Assembly (NCBI GenBank): GCA_002437585.1
Contig: DJQM01000003.1
Location: 22,708 to 86,707 of the forward strand
Direction of reading: 5' to 3'
Origin: Clostridiales bacterium UBA6386
GTDB taxonomy: Bacteria; Bacillota; Clostridia; Oscillospirales; Oscillospiraceae
DNA: 64,000 nucleotides
Part shown: in pieces, positions 1 to 7,559 of the stretch
Layout: each line of letters starts with the position of its first letter
How positions within the stretch are numbered: position 1 is the first letter of the stretch
The notes under the pieces: generated by a model
Told to the model about the DNA's origin: nothing
What the model saw: the letters and a program-made list of their open reading frames with translations, nothing else
Databases searched by the model: none
Program-made: the position numbers and the translations under genes

Positions 1-2073
1 ATGCGCCAGTTAAAGGAAAAACAGATACGGGAAAATCCGTCACCGTCCCCCAATGCGTCTGGCCAGGAATTTGAGATCGTAAACGGTGCATTGCTGAGAT
101 ATAACGGAAGTGCCGCGGAGATAACCATACCGGCAAACGTGACCAGCATTCGCCCCAGAGCCTTTTCAGGCAATCGAACGCTCCGCTCGGTGAAGCTGCC
201 CAGGGGGCTTGTGGGTCTGACAAATTATGCTTTTGCCGACTGCACCGGACTGAAAACAATCTCCATTCCCGGAAGTGTGATGGCGGTGAATCTGGGCAGC
301 TTCACCGGCTGCAGCAGTTTGCGGAAAATCACGTTGGAGAGCGGCGTTCAGAAACTGATCTTCGGCAATCATCTGGACCAGCTGGGTCGTGTGACCATCG
401 AAATTCCGGACTCTGTCCGTTCTGTTACCTGGTCCCCTATGCCGAAGGCCCAGCGGGAAGCACGCATGAAGAATCCTAAGAATATCGTGGCCTCTGCACA
501 ATGGATTTCCCGGCTTCAGGACTTTTTTAGCGATAACCCGGATTTTCACTCCGGTAAGCCTCACCGCTTCCCGTGGAAAAAGACCGTCCTGCTGGGCTTG
601 GCGGTGCTTTTAGCATTGGTGGTACTCTCCCGCGTAATGGGCAATAAGTCCGATAAGCGCACCCGTTCTGACCTGGCTCCTTACAATCTGGAGGACAGCA
701 TTGAGGATATGCTGCTGGCTGGAACGGACGAGATATATACATATCCTGACGGCACCCGGATGGAATTTTACTATGACGATGCCGGCAATGAGATATATCG
801 TGTCTATGTAAACACGGAAAATGAAATTGTGTACCTGTTCGAGGCCAGATATGATTCCTCCGGTCGGTTGATCTACCACCAGAGCTTCGACGGTCAGGGC
901 AGCCTCCTGCGGATGGACAGTTATGATTTTCACAGTAACGAGGACACCGCCCAGCGCAGAGTGACCCTGGCGGACGGACGAAGCTTCCAGGGAATCTCCA
1001 CCTTTGACGAAAATGGATATGAGACCTTCATCGTGACCCATGAGGATGGTACAAAGACACTGTCCTGCTACAAAGACAACGGTGCGCTGACCTATCGGGA
1101 GCAGTATGACGCGGCTGGAGAGGGAGCAGACGCGCACGATTTCGATGATCCCAATTATCTTTGGATCGACTGGGAGAATGTCTCCAAGGTCTACGGTCCA
1201 CGGGATACAGTGATTGGCTGTACCAGCTATGGTTTTGTAAGATCCTGGGTACAGGGTATTTGCGGCGGTGCGTTGAAAGAGTATTCCATTTCTGAGGACG
1301 CTGCCTTCATCGAGACCTATGACCCCTCAGGAAATCTGCTGGAACGGCTGTATTACAGAGACGGGCAGATGAACGAGCTTGGCAACCACGAGGTGCATAC
1401 CTACGATTCACAAGGTAACTATACTGGTCATACGGAAACTAATTATGCCATAGATAACTACTATTCTGTTACTGTATACGACGAGAACTCAATCAAACTA
1501 TCCATGGAAACGCACTTCTTCAATGAAGAGGGGGAGAACGTTACCTATTACCGCTACGAAACCGAACTGGATGACCAGGGCCGGGAAATTCGCGTTCAGA
1601 CCTTTGATGGAGAAACCGGTCAGCTGAAATCCATCGATGAATTTGAATATGACAGCCAGGGCAATAAACAAAAGCACATAGACACCACTTTTAGAGAGGA
1701 CGGCAGTTACTCGGTTTATACTGATGATGGAGAAGGAAAATCCATCAGTGATGTTGCCTACTATCCCAGCGGAAATGTCAGGCAGCAGACCGAGTACAAC
1801 GCGGAAGGACTCCACAGCGGACGGACTGCCTATTACGAAAGCGGGCAGATAGAACGGATCACGGAGTACAATAATGCAGGACAGGAAATCAAGGACACCT
1901 GGTATTACGAAAGCGGGCAGGTGGAATGGATCACGGAGTATAATAATGCGGGACAGGAAATCAAGAGCACCTGGTATTATGAAAACGGCAGCATACGTTG
2001 GTTCACAGAACACAACGACCAGGGTGAAGTGATCAACGAGGTGCATTACTATGAAGACGGCACCGCCTGGTAA
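1..2073 (+). CDS. Membrane protein with N-terminal LRR_5 (BspA-like) repeats and C-terminal YwqK/MORN-like repeats
   Basis: The first ~150 residues carry BspA-type leucine-rich repeats (phrases such as AEITIPANVTSIRPRAF and TGLKTISIPGSV). One membrane segment follows a basic stretch at residues ~194-213 (VLLGLAVLLALVVL). The remaining ~475 residues are Tyr/Asp/Gly-rich strands of the YxxDGxxxExxYD type, as in YwqK-like and RHS-like proteins. The last three complete repeats are 24 residues long, begin YYE, and are exact 72-bp tandem units at DNA level (1831-2046). The frame is open from the first base of the window, so the true start may lie upstream. The next gene, 108 bp downstream, starts a kinase-vWA-phosphatase set, so this could be a surface or membrane client of that module; this is inference. 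Substrate and function are unknown. Confidence 0.85.
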   Translation: MRQLKEKQIRENPSPSPNASGQEFEIVNGALLRYNGSAAEITIPANVTSIRPRAFSGNRTLRSVKLPRGLVGLTNYAFADCTGLKTISIPGSVMAVNLGSFTGCSSLRKITLESGVQKLIFGNHLDQLGRVTIEIPDSVRSVTWSPMPKAQREARMKNPKNIVASAQWISRLQDFFSDNPDFHSGKPHRFPWKKTVLLGLAVLLALVVLSRVMGNKSDKRTRSDLAPYNLEDSIEDMLLAGTDEIYTYPDGTRMEFYYDDAGNEIYRVYVNTENEIVYLFEARYDSSGRLIYHQSFDGQGSLLRMDSYDFHSNEDTAQRRVTLADGRSFQGISTFDENGYETFIVTHEDGTKTLSCYKDNGALTYREQYDAAGEGADAHDFDDPNYLWIDWENVSKVYGPRDTVIGCTSYGFVRSWVQGICGGALKEYSISEDAAFIETYDPSGNLLERLYYRDGQMNELGNHEVHTYDSQGNYTGHTETNYAIDNYYSVTVYDENSIKLSMETHFFNEEGENVTYYRYETELDDQGREIRVQTFDGETGQLKSIDEFEYDSQGNKQKHIDTTFREDGSYSVYTDDGEGKSISDVAYYPSGNVRQQTEYNAEGLHSGRTAYYESGQIERITEYNNAGQEIKDTWYYESGQVEWITEYNNAGQEIKSTWYYENGSIRWFTEHNDQGEVINEVHYYEDGTAW
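1831..2046 (+). repeat. Three 72-bp tandem repeats inside the LRR/YwqK-like gene
   Basis: Units begin at 1831, 1903 and 1975, each opening with TATTAC or TATTAT and encoding YYESGQ or YYENGS. Units one and two are nearly identical; the third is diverged. A partial fourth unit (YYEDGTAW) ends the protein. The similarity implies recent duplication and possible copy-number variation between strains. Confidence 0.85.
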
Positions 2074-2180
2074 TAAGCCCGCAAATAAGATGTTGGCCGC
2101 TATATTTGGTTTTTGCGGCTTTGAGACCCTCTGGCATTGGTCGAAGGCAAAGGCAAAATGAATAAAAGGAGAGAGAAAAT

Positions 2181-3482
2181 ATGGATGGACAATTAAGCCC
2201 CGGAACCGTCATCACCACCCAGGCACAGATCACCTACCGGGTGGTTTCCTGGCTGGGAGCCGGCGGGCAGGGAGAGGTGTACGACGTAGAGTCCGGGGGT
2301 CAGCATAAGGCACTGAAATGGTACTTCCCGGATAAGGCTCTGCCCCAGCAGCTGGAGATCCTCAACCGGCTGGTGGAGCTGGGCGCGCCGGACAGTGCCT
2401 TCCTGTGGCCGGAGGATCTGGTTCTGGATCCCCAGGGGAAGCGTTTCGGCTACATCATGGGTCTGCGGCCGAAAAACTACAAGGGATTGCAGGATCTTCT
2501 CAAATGCCGCATCAATCCCAGCTTCGAGGCTCTGTGCCGGACGGCCTTCAATCTGGTGCGAGCCTACGAAAAGCTCCACGCCCAGGGTAACTGCTACCGG
2601 GACATCAGCTTCGGAAACCTGTTCTTTGACCCGAATACCGGCGACGTGCTGATCTGTGACAACGATAACGTGGCTCCCAGCGATATGCCCGGAATGGTGC
2701 TGGGTACACCCAGGTTTATGGCTCCGGAGATCGTCCGGGGAGAGGCACAGCCCTCCCGGAAAACGGATCAGTTCTCTCTGGCCGTGCTGCTGTTTTACAT
2801 CTTCATGGTGGCGCATCCCCTGGACGGAAAGCGGGAGAACGATATCAAATGCTACGATATCCCCGCTCAGAACAAGCTCTACGGTACGAACCCCCTGTTT
2901 ATCTTTGACCCAAACGATAGCAGCAACCGCCCCGTGCCCGGGGTTCAGGACAACGCCCTGATCTACTGGCCCATGTACCCCAAGGAATTGCAGGATTTAT
3001 TTACTGAGTCCTTTACCGTTGGCCTTATGAATCCCAAGAAGCGGGTGGCGGAAAACCGCTGGCTGGTGGTGCTGGGCAATATGCTGGGCGGCATTGTCCG
3101 CTGCCCCAAGTGCGGCGCGGAGGTGTTCTTCAACGATGCCCGACCCAGTGCCAGCCGGTGCTGGAATTGCGGGAGTACCGTTTCCATGCCGCCGGTGCTG
3201 GCCATCGGAAAACGGCAGCGGCTGCTGCTGCGGCCGAATGCCGCTCTGCCCACCTACCTGATCGACGACGGCAGGTGCAGGTACGATATAGAGACCGTTT
3301 CCGGCACAGTGGTGCGCAATCCCAAGAATCCGGCACTGCTGGGTCTGCGCAACGACAGTCCGAACAATTGGACGTACATCAAAACGGACGGAACCCATCT
3401 GGTGGTGGCTCCCGGAAAAACCGCGGGCATCGCCAAAGGCGCGAAAATTGACTTTGGTATGAAAACCGGAGAATTTAAGTAA
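2181..3482 (+). CDS. Ser/Thr protein kinase with C-terminal zinc ribbon (TerY-P-like module kinase)
   Basis: An Hanks-type kinase of 433 residues: Gly-loop GAGGQGEVY (26-34), lysine in ALKWY (K46), catalytic loop YRDISFGN (D141, N146), a DND in place of DFG (160-162) and an APE motif in GTPRFMAPE. A CPKC...CWNC zinc ribbon follows (Cys308, 311, 327, 330), then an all-beta C-terminal stretch that could be an FHA-like or other beta domain. No membrane segment is seen. The start is ATG with AGGAGAG 12 bp upstream. It lies 19 bp before a vWA gene that is followed by a PP2C gene, the set known in Ter-type systems as the TerY-P triad. The kinase probably phosphorylates the vWA protein or its clients and the PP2C reverses it; the target is inferred. 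The altered DFG could affect activity. Confidence 0.9.
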   Translation: MDGQLSPGTVITTQAQITYRVVSWLGAGGQGEVYDVESGGQHKALKWYFPDKALPQQLEILNRLVELGAPDSAFLWPEDLVLDPQGKRFGYIMGLRPKNYKGLQDLLKCRINPSFEALCRTAFNLVRAYEKLHAQGNCYRDISFGNLFFDPNTGDVLICDNDNVAPSDMPGMVLGTPRFMAPEIVRGEAQPSRKTDQFSLAVLLFYIFMVAHPLDGKRENDIKCYDIPAQNKLYGTNPLFIFDPNDSSNRPVPGVQDNALIYWPMYPKELQDLFTESFTVGLMNPKKRVAENRWLVVLGNMLGGIVRCPKCGAEVFFNDARPSASRCWNCGSTVSMPPVLAIGKRQRLLLRPNAALPTYLIDDGRCRYDIETVSGTVVRNPKNPALLGLRNDSPNNWTYIKTDGTHLVVAPGKTAGIAKGAKIDFGMKTGEFK

Positions 3483-3501
3483 AAAACTGGAGGAATCACA
3501 A

Positions 3502-4215
3502 ATGGAACTGAAAAGACCTGGCGGAGAACTGGCCAACCGGCCTCTGCATTTTTTCTGGGTGGTAGACTGCTCCGGCTCCATGGCCGGCGACAAGATCGAC
3601 ACCGTAAACCACGCCATTCAGGAATGCATCCAGCCCATGCGGGACGAGGCCGCGGGCAATCCCAACGCCCAGCTGTTCATCCGCACGCTGAAGTTTTCCA
3701 CCGGCGCGTCCTGGGTGACCCCGGAGCCGGTGCCCATTGAAAATTTCGAGTGGGAGGATTTGAACGTTGACGGCATTACAGACCTGGGCAAGGCACTGGA
3801 AATGGTTGCCGACCAGCTGGGAATGCCCCCTATGCCTACCCGGGCACTGCCCCCGGTGGTGGTGCTGATGTCTGACGGACTCCCCACGGACGACTGGAAG
3901 CGGCCTCTGGAGCGGCTGCAAAAGCTGCCCTGGGGCAAGAAGGCCGTAAAAATCGCCATTGCCATTGGCCGGAACGCCGATAAGAGCGTTTTGGAGGCCT
4001 TCACCGGCAACCCGGAGACCGTGCTCACCGCCGAAGACCGGCAGACGTTGGTTCATCTGATCAAGTGGGCCTCCACGGCCGCCGCCGCCGTGTCCCAGCC
4101 GACCAGCGTCCCCACGGACGATCTGGCAGAGGGGCAGAACTACCTGCTGACACCCCCGCCCGTTCCTGAGCAGGACGATTCCCCCGAACCGGAGAGTGCC
4201 GAGGATGTGTGGTAA
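3502..4215 (+). CDS. TerY-like von Willebrand factor A domain protein
   Basis: A single vWA domain with a complete MIDAS: DCSGSM (D22, S24, S26), a downstream Thr (GITDLGKAL) and the Asp in LMSDGLPTDDW. The protein is 237 residues, cytoplasmic and without a signal peptide; its last ~45 residues are a Pro/Glu-rich tail. GGAGG lies 8 bp before the ATG. The resemblance to TerY, and its position between a kinase and a PP2C phosphatase, suggest a metal-dependent scaffold whose phosphorylation is set by the flanking enzymes. No terD/terC-type genes are visible in the window. Confidence 0.9.
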   Translation: MELKRPGGELANRPLHFFWVVDCSGSMAGDKIDTVNHAIQECIQPMRDEAAGNPNAQLFIRTLKFSTGASWVTPEPVPIENFEWEDLNVDGITDLGKALEMVADQLGMPPMPTRALPPVVVLMSDGLPTDDWKRPLERLQKLPWGKKAVKIAIAIGRNADKSVLEAFTGNPETVLTAEDRQTLVHLIKWASTAAAAVSQPTSVPTDDLAEGQNYLLTPPPVPEQDDSPEPESAEDVW

Positions 4216-4228
4216 CGAGGGAGCGTCT

Positions 4229-5278
4229 ATGAACCCCTATGTACTGTATGCCTGCGTCCGGGGCTACAGCCATATCCTCTCCGGCAAGGAATGTCAGGAC
4301 AGTTTTCAGCTTGTGATGCTGGAGGACGGGACACTGCTGCTGTCCGTCGCGGACGGCCACGGCAGCAAATCCTGCCCCTACAGCAAAAAAGGCTCGGAGA
4401 CTGCGGTACAGGTATTCTGTGCAACCCTTTCGGCACTTTACCGCCTGAAGCGGGAAAACCGGGATGAGCTGAAGCGCATCCTCGCTCTGGATCACAAAGT
4501 GCAGCTGGCTCAGTCGATAGTGGGAACGTGGAAGGATCGCATTGCCAAATTCCACCGTAAGGAGCAGCGTCCCATTCCCACCTATGACGATGGCCGGGAG
4601 AACCTTCCCGCCCTCTATCGGATGTACGGCTCAACGCTGCTGGGCGCGCTCATTGCCCCGGATTTTGTGTTCGTCTTCCAGCTGGGCGACGGAGACATCG
4701 TCCGCGTGGACGACCGGGGTGTTCAGAATCTGGTTGAAGCAAATAAGTTTCTGGGGGTGGAATCGGACTCTCTGTGCGGAGACGATGCCTGGAAAAAGGC
4801 CGTCAGTGTCCTGTACAGCCGGAAATGGGATCAGGGAAGACCCTATTTTCTCCAGCTGTCCACCGATGGCTTTGCCAACAGCTTCGTCTCCGACGGGGAA
4901 TTCCACAAGACCTGTGGTGAATATTTGCAGATGATGAAGCGGTACGGGGCGGATGCGGTGCAGGAAAACTTGGCAAGCTGGCTTGCGGAAACCAGCCGTC
5001 TCGGCTGCGGCGACGACACTACGGCACTGATCGCCTACTTCGCGGCTCCAAAGGCTGCGGAGGCAGGTTCGGACGAGCCGGAAGAAGTTCCCACCCCGGA
5101 GAGCCAGGCATCTGAGGAGCCTGCCGCCCCCGCTGAGCAGGCTCCTAACGAACAGGAGGTTGACTATGAAAGCAACAGTGATTTTACAGAAGTGTCCGAA
5201 AGTGAACAAACCCTTCGGGATCCGTCTTCAGCAGATGGACGATGGGGAATGGTACCGGACTTGGGCTTTTCCGATTGA
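4229..5278 (+). CDS. PP2C-family protein phosphatase
   Basis: A metal-dependent Ser/Thr phosphatase of 349 residues. PP2C motifs are visible: KECQDSF near residue 20, SVADGHGSKS (the DGHG metal-binding motif), a STDGFANSF segment and the closing GCGDDTTALIAY. After the domain comes a ~70-residue acidic, Pro/Glu/Ala-rich tail that may be a docking arm. The start is ATG 4229, chosen because GAGGGAG lies just upstream, 13 bp after the vWA stop; an upstream in-frame GTG at 4196 would overlap the vWA gene. It is the eraser that pairs with the kinase at 2181. The end of the gene overlaps the next one by 113 bp. Confidence 0.9.
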   Translation: MNPYVLYACVRGYSHILSGKECQDSFQLVMLEDGTLLLSVADGHGSKSCPYSKKGSETAVQVFCATLSALYRLKRENRDELKRILALDHKVQLAQSIVGTWKDRIAKFHRKEQRPIPTYDDGRENLPALYRMYGSTLLGALIAPDFVFVFQLGDGDIVRVDDRGVQNLVEANKFLGVESDSLCGDDAWKKAVSVLYSRKWDQGRPYFLQLSTDGFANSFVSDGEFHKTCGEYLQMMKRYGADAVQENLASWLAETSRLGCGDDTTALIAYFAAPKAAEAGSDEPEEVPTPESQASEEPAAPAEQAPNEQEVDYESNSDFTEVSESEQTLRDPSSADGRWGMVPDLGFSD

Positions 5279-5519
5279 CGAAAAACGTGCCGCCGGGGAA
5301 GGGTATCAAAGCACTCAGATCAACAGTGCTCTTCCCGCTACCGATGACTATCCCGGCTGTCCTTACTGTGGAGAAAAGGGTTTTCTCTATGATAGCAACT
5401 GCGGCGGTAAAATAAGCTGTTATCACGGCGAAAATCCCTTCACCTGCCCCTGGTGCGGGCAGACCTACACGGAATTTTCGACACTCGACAAGGTATCCTT
5501 CCAGGGCGTAGACATCTGA
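5166..5519 (+). CDS. Small TerY-C-like zinc-ribbon protein
   Basis: 117 residues. The C-terminal half has two Cys pairs, CPYCGEKG and CPWCGQTY, separated by a Cys/Gly/His stretch (CGGKISCYHGENPFTC), giving a double zinc ribbon like the TerY-C domain found with TerY-type vWA proteins. The N-terminus is an unassigned beta-rich stretch. ATG 5166 follows AGGAGG (5155-5160) at 5 bp, and the gene begins inside the 3' end of the PP2C gene in another frame, so translation is probably coupled. It completes a four-gene set: kinase, vWA, phosphatase, zinc ribbon. Its role as adaptor is inference. Confidence 0.8.
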   Translation: MKATVILQKCPKVNKPFGIRLQQMDDGEWYRTWAFPIDEKRAAGEGYQSTQINSALPATDDYPGCPYCGEKGFLYDSNCGGKISCYHGENPFTCPWCGQTYTEFSTLDKVSFQGVDI

Positions 5520-5523
5520 AAAC

Positions 5524-5578
5524 AAGCTGCCATTGTCAATCCGTAAAGCATGGATCGGCAATGGCAGCTTACTTTTTT
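5524..5578 (+). terminator. Intrinsic terminator of the kinase-vWA-PP2C operon
   Basis: A 12-bp perfect stem, AAGCTGCCATTG paired with CAATGGCAGCTT, followed after AC by six T residues. It begins 5 bp after the zinc-ribbon gene. Confidence 0.85.
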
Positions 5579-5602
5579 CGGGAACAGACGGCAAAACGCT
5601 AT

Positions 5603-5644
5603 CCCCCCGGGGGGCTTCCGGCGGGGCGGAAAATCTGCTATACT
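5603..5644 (+). promoter_or_regulatory. C6G6 palindrome plus promoter for methyltransferase 1
   Basis: CCCCCCGGGGGG at 5603-5614, then GCTTCC, then a -10-like TATACT at 5639-5644. The distance from palindrome to -10 is 24 bp, the same as at the second methyltransferase (6425-6466). C/G-tract palindromes of this kind are known operators of the CsoR/RcnR metal-sensor family. The -35 (TTCCGG, 17 bp upstream of the -10) is poor, so the site may control access to a weak promoter. Regulator identity is inferred; no such regulator gene lies in the window. Confidence 0.6.
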
Positions 5645-5675
5645 GGTGACAAACGTCAGAAAAAGGGTGAAGCAT

Positions 5676-6401
5676 TTGGAAATCGAACAACGGGTGAAAA
5701 ATTATTGGACAAAACGCTCCCACGATTTTGGGGCGGTGCGGAAAAATGAACTGGACAACGACATGGGGGCTCGCTGGCTTCGGGAGATCGAAGATCATCT
5801 TCCGGCAGGGAAAAACCTTCGCATTCTGGACGTGGGCACCGGTACCGGTTTTTTTGCTATTCTCCTTGCCCGGCAGGGTCAGCAGGTGGAGGGCATCGAT
5901 CTGACCCCCGCCATGCTGGAGGAGGCACGGGTTCAGGCGACCCAGGAGGGGGTTTCCATCACCTTCCGGGAAATGGATGCCCAGGAACTGGAATACGCCG
6001 ACGAGACCTTCGACGCGGTGATCAGTCGGAATCTGACCTGGACGCTGCCGGAGCCGGAGAAGGCCTATCGGGAGTGGTACCGGGTGCTGAAAAAAGGGGG
6101 CGTGCTCCTGAATTTTGACGCGGATTATGCGGAAAATGTCCGCAGCGAAAGCGATCAGAATTGCTCCGTAGCTCCGGACAGCCCCTACGGCCATGTGGGC
6201 ATGACCGAGGCACTCCGCCGGGAAAACGATGACATTACCCTGGCTATGGACGTGGGTCAGGCGAGACCTGCCTGGGATGCCGCCGTTTTGCGGGCGGCGG
6301 GCTTTGCGGTCTGTCAGGTGGACAAAGCGGTGGGACGGCGGATTCTGGGAGACCTTGATCTGCGCCATGCGCCCATGTTCGGCATTCGCGCGAAAAAATA
6401 G
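5676..6401 (+). CDS. Class I SAM-dependent methyltransferase (Methyltransf_11 type), paralogue 1
   Basis: 241 residues. Motif I is ILDVGTGTGFFAI, followed by the acidic end of strand beta-2 (VEGIDLTPAML), DAQELEYADETFDAV and the post-motif SRNLTWTLPEPEKAY. It is soluble, with no signal peptide. The start is TTG 5676, supported by AAAGGGTGA 8 bp upstream and by a paralogue starting at the equivalent place; the longer frame from 5550 would run back through the terminator and operator. It is a clear paralogue of the next gene. Both lie upstream of a nickel/peptide-type ABC importer, so the methylated product may be a chelator or peptide handled by that importer; this is inference. Confidence 0.85.
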   Translation: MEIEQRVKNYWTKRSHDFGAVRKNELDNDMGARWLREIEDHLPAGKNLRILDVGTGTGFFAILLARQGQQVEGIDLTPAMLEEARVQATQEGVSITFREMDAQELEYADETFDAVISRNLTWTLPEPEKAYREWYRVLKKGGVLLNFDADYAENVRSESDQNCSVAPDSPYGHVGMTEALRRENDDITLAMDVGQARPAWDAAVLRAAGFAVCQVDKAVGRRILGDLDLRHAPMFGIRAKK

Positions 6402-6424
6402 TTCGGTTTTTGTGGAAAAAACAA

Positions 6425-6470
6425 CCCCCCGGGGGGCTTCCGAAAGTCCTCAGGATATGGTATCCTGAGG
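6425..6470 (+). promoter_or_regulatory. Second C6G6 palindrome, promoter and overlapping 10-bp inverted repeat
   Basis: CCCCCCGGGGGG at 6425-6436 is followed by GCTTCC and, 24 bp after the palindrome, TATCCT (6461-6466), the same layout as at 5603. A perfect inverted repeat, CCTCAGGATA-TGG-TATCCTGAGG (6448-6470), lies across the -10 and is not present at the first promoter. It could be a second operator or a hairpin at the 5' end of the transcript. Confidence 0.55.
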
Positions 6471-6515
6471 ACAAGCACATACGAAAACTCCCAAATTCCT
6501 TCAAAAATCATCGGA

Positions 6516-6550
6516 AAGGCCGCACTTTTTGGGAAAAGCGCGGCCTTTTG
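6516..6550 (+). promoter_or_regulatory. Terminator-like hairpin in the leader of methyltransferase 2
   Basis: AAGGCCGC (6516-6523) pairs with GCGGCCTT (6540-6547) and is followed by TT. The stem sits 16 bp upstream of the ATG, just ahead of the ribosome binding site AAGGAG. It could act as a weak attenuator or shield the ribosome binding site. No known riboswitch consensus was recognised in the leader. Confidence 0.45.
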
Positions 6551-6565
6551 ATAAGGAGCAGGTCT

Positions 6566-7360
6566 ATGAGACAGTTTACATCCTATGAGGAAGAGAATAT
6601 CCACTACTGGACGAACCGGGCACCCGGCTACTCCGGGGTCAATCAGGAGGAGCTGGCCACCGACCAGAAGCGGGTCTGGGGCTACACCATCTCCCGGAAG
6701 ATCGCCGCCCGGTTCCCGGGCAGAGTGCCGGGGAGCCTGCGCATTCTGGATGTGGGTACCGGTCCGGGCTTCTTTGCCATCGTTCTGGCGGGGATGGGCT
6801 ATCAGGTGACCGCCGTGGACTACACCGCCTCTATGCTGTCGGAAGCCAGACGGAACGCCGGCGCGCTGGCGGACAACATTCAGTTTCAGCAGATGAATGC
6901 GGAGGAGCTTGCCTTTGCCGATCACAGCTTTGATGTGATCGTGACCCGGAACGTGACCTGGAACCTGCCCAACCCGGAGAAGGCCTACGGCCATTGGGCC
7001 AGAGTGCTGGCTCCCGGCGGGCTTCTGCTGAACTTCGACGCCAATTGGTATCGCTACCTGTGGGACGAGGAAGCCAAGCAGGGTCACAGCGAGGATCGGG
7101 AAAAGCTGTCCGCCTCCGATGTCCGGGATGAGACCGCCGGAACGGATGTGGATGCTATGGAAGCCATTGCCCGGAAAACGCCCCTGTCCATGGTGTGCCG
7201 CCCCGGCTGGGATATGGAAATCCTCCGGAGACTGGGAATTCAGGCCACCGCGGACGAGGAGATCTGGCGGCAGGTCTGGACCCGAGAAGAGCGGATCAAC
7301 AACGCTTCCACGCCCATGTTCCTGGTGGAGGGTCGGAAAGCGAACATCTGGGAGAACTGA
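6566..7360 (+). CDS. Class I SAM-dependent methyltransferase (Methyltransf_11 type), paralogue 2
   Basis: 264 residues. Motif I ILDVGTGPGFFAI, AVDYTASML after beta-2, NAEELAFADHSFDVI and TRNVTWNLPNPEKAY match the first methyltransferase block by block. It has a longer insert (~residues 165-200) before the C-terminal strands. ATG 6566 has AAGGAG 9 bp upstream. The product acts in the cytoplasm on a small molecule or peptide that cannot be named from sequence. A MITE-like repeat starts directly at its stop codon and separates it from the ABC importer, so co-transcription with the importer is possible but not shown. Confidence 0.88.
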   Translation: MRQFTSYEEENIHYWTNRAPGYSGVNQEELATDQKRVWGYTISRKIAARFPGRVPGSLRILDVGTGPGFFAIVLAGMGYQVTAVDYTASMLSEARRNAGALADNIQFQQMNAEELAFADHSFDVIVTRNVTWNLPNPEKAYGHWARVLAPGGLLLNFDANWYRYLWDEEAKQGHSEDREKLSASDVRDETAGTDVDAMEAIARKTPLSMVCRPGWDMEILRRLGIQATADEEIWRQVWTREERINNASTPMFLVEGRKANIWEN

Positions 7361-7480
7361 GGACAACACCGCACAATTTGACAAGAAGACTCAGCCGGGA
7401 TTTTTATCCCAGTTCAAACTGAAGAAATGGGGCAAAAAGGCGACTGAGGCTCCCAGGCACAATTGCGCAGTGTTACCCTA
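7361..7480. repeat. MITE-like repeat, copy 1 (short, diverged)
   Basis: Ends are inverted: ACACCGCACAATT near 7366 and AATTGCGCAGTGTTACC near 7461. The left interior (GACAAGAAGACTCAGCC...ATTTTT) matches copies at 14636 and 18210 in order but is shorter. It carries no gene. Confidence 0.7.
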
Positions 7481-7559
7481 AAAAGACCCGGCGGGCGGCA
7501 GGGACATCCCGCCGCCCGCATGCAGCGGATTGGGACTTCCCGAAAAAGGGGATAATGAC

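Noticed and set aside
2193..2816. 207-residue antisense ORF opposite the kinase gene
   Set aside because: It is complementary to the kinase coding sequence and has no start signal.
7489..7520. GC-rich hairpin before the first permease as terminator
   Set aside because: GCGGGCGG and CCGCCCGC pair well but no T run follows, so termination is not supported.
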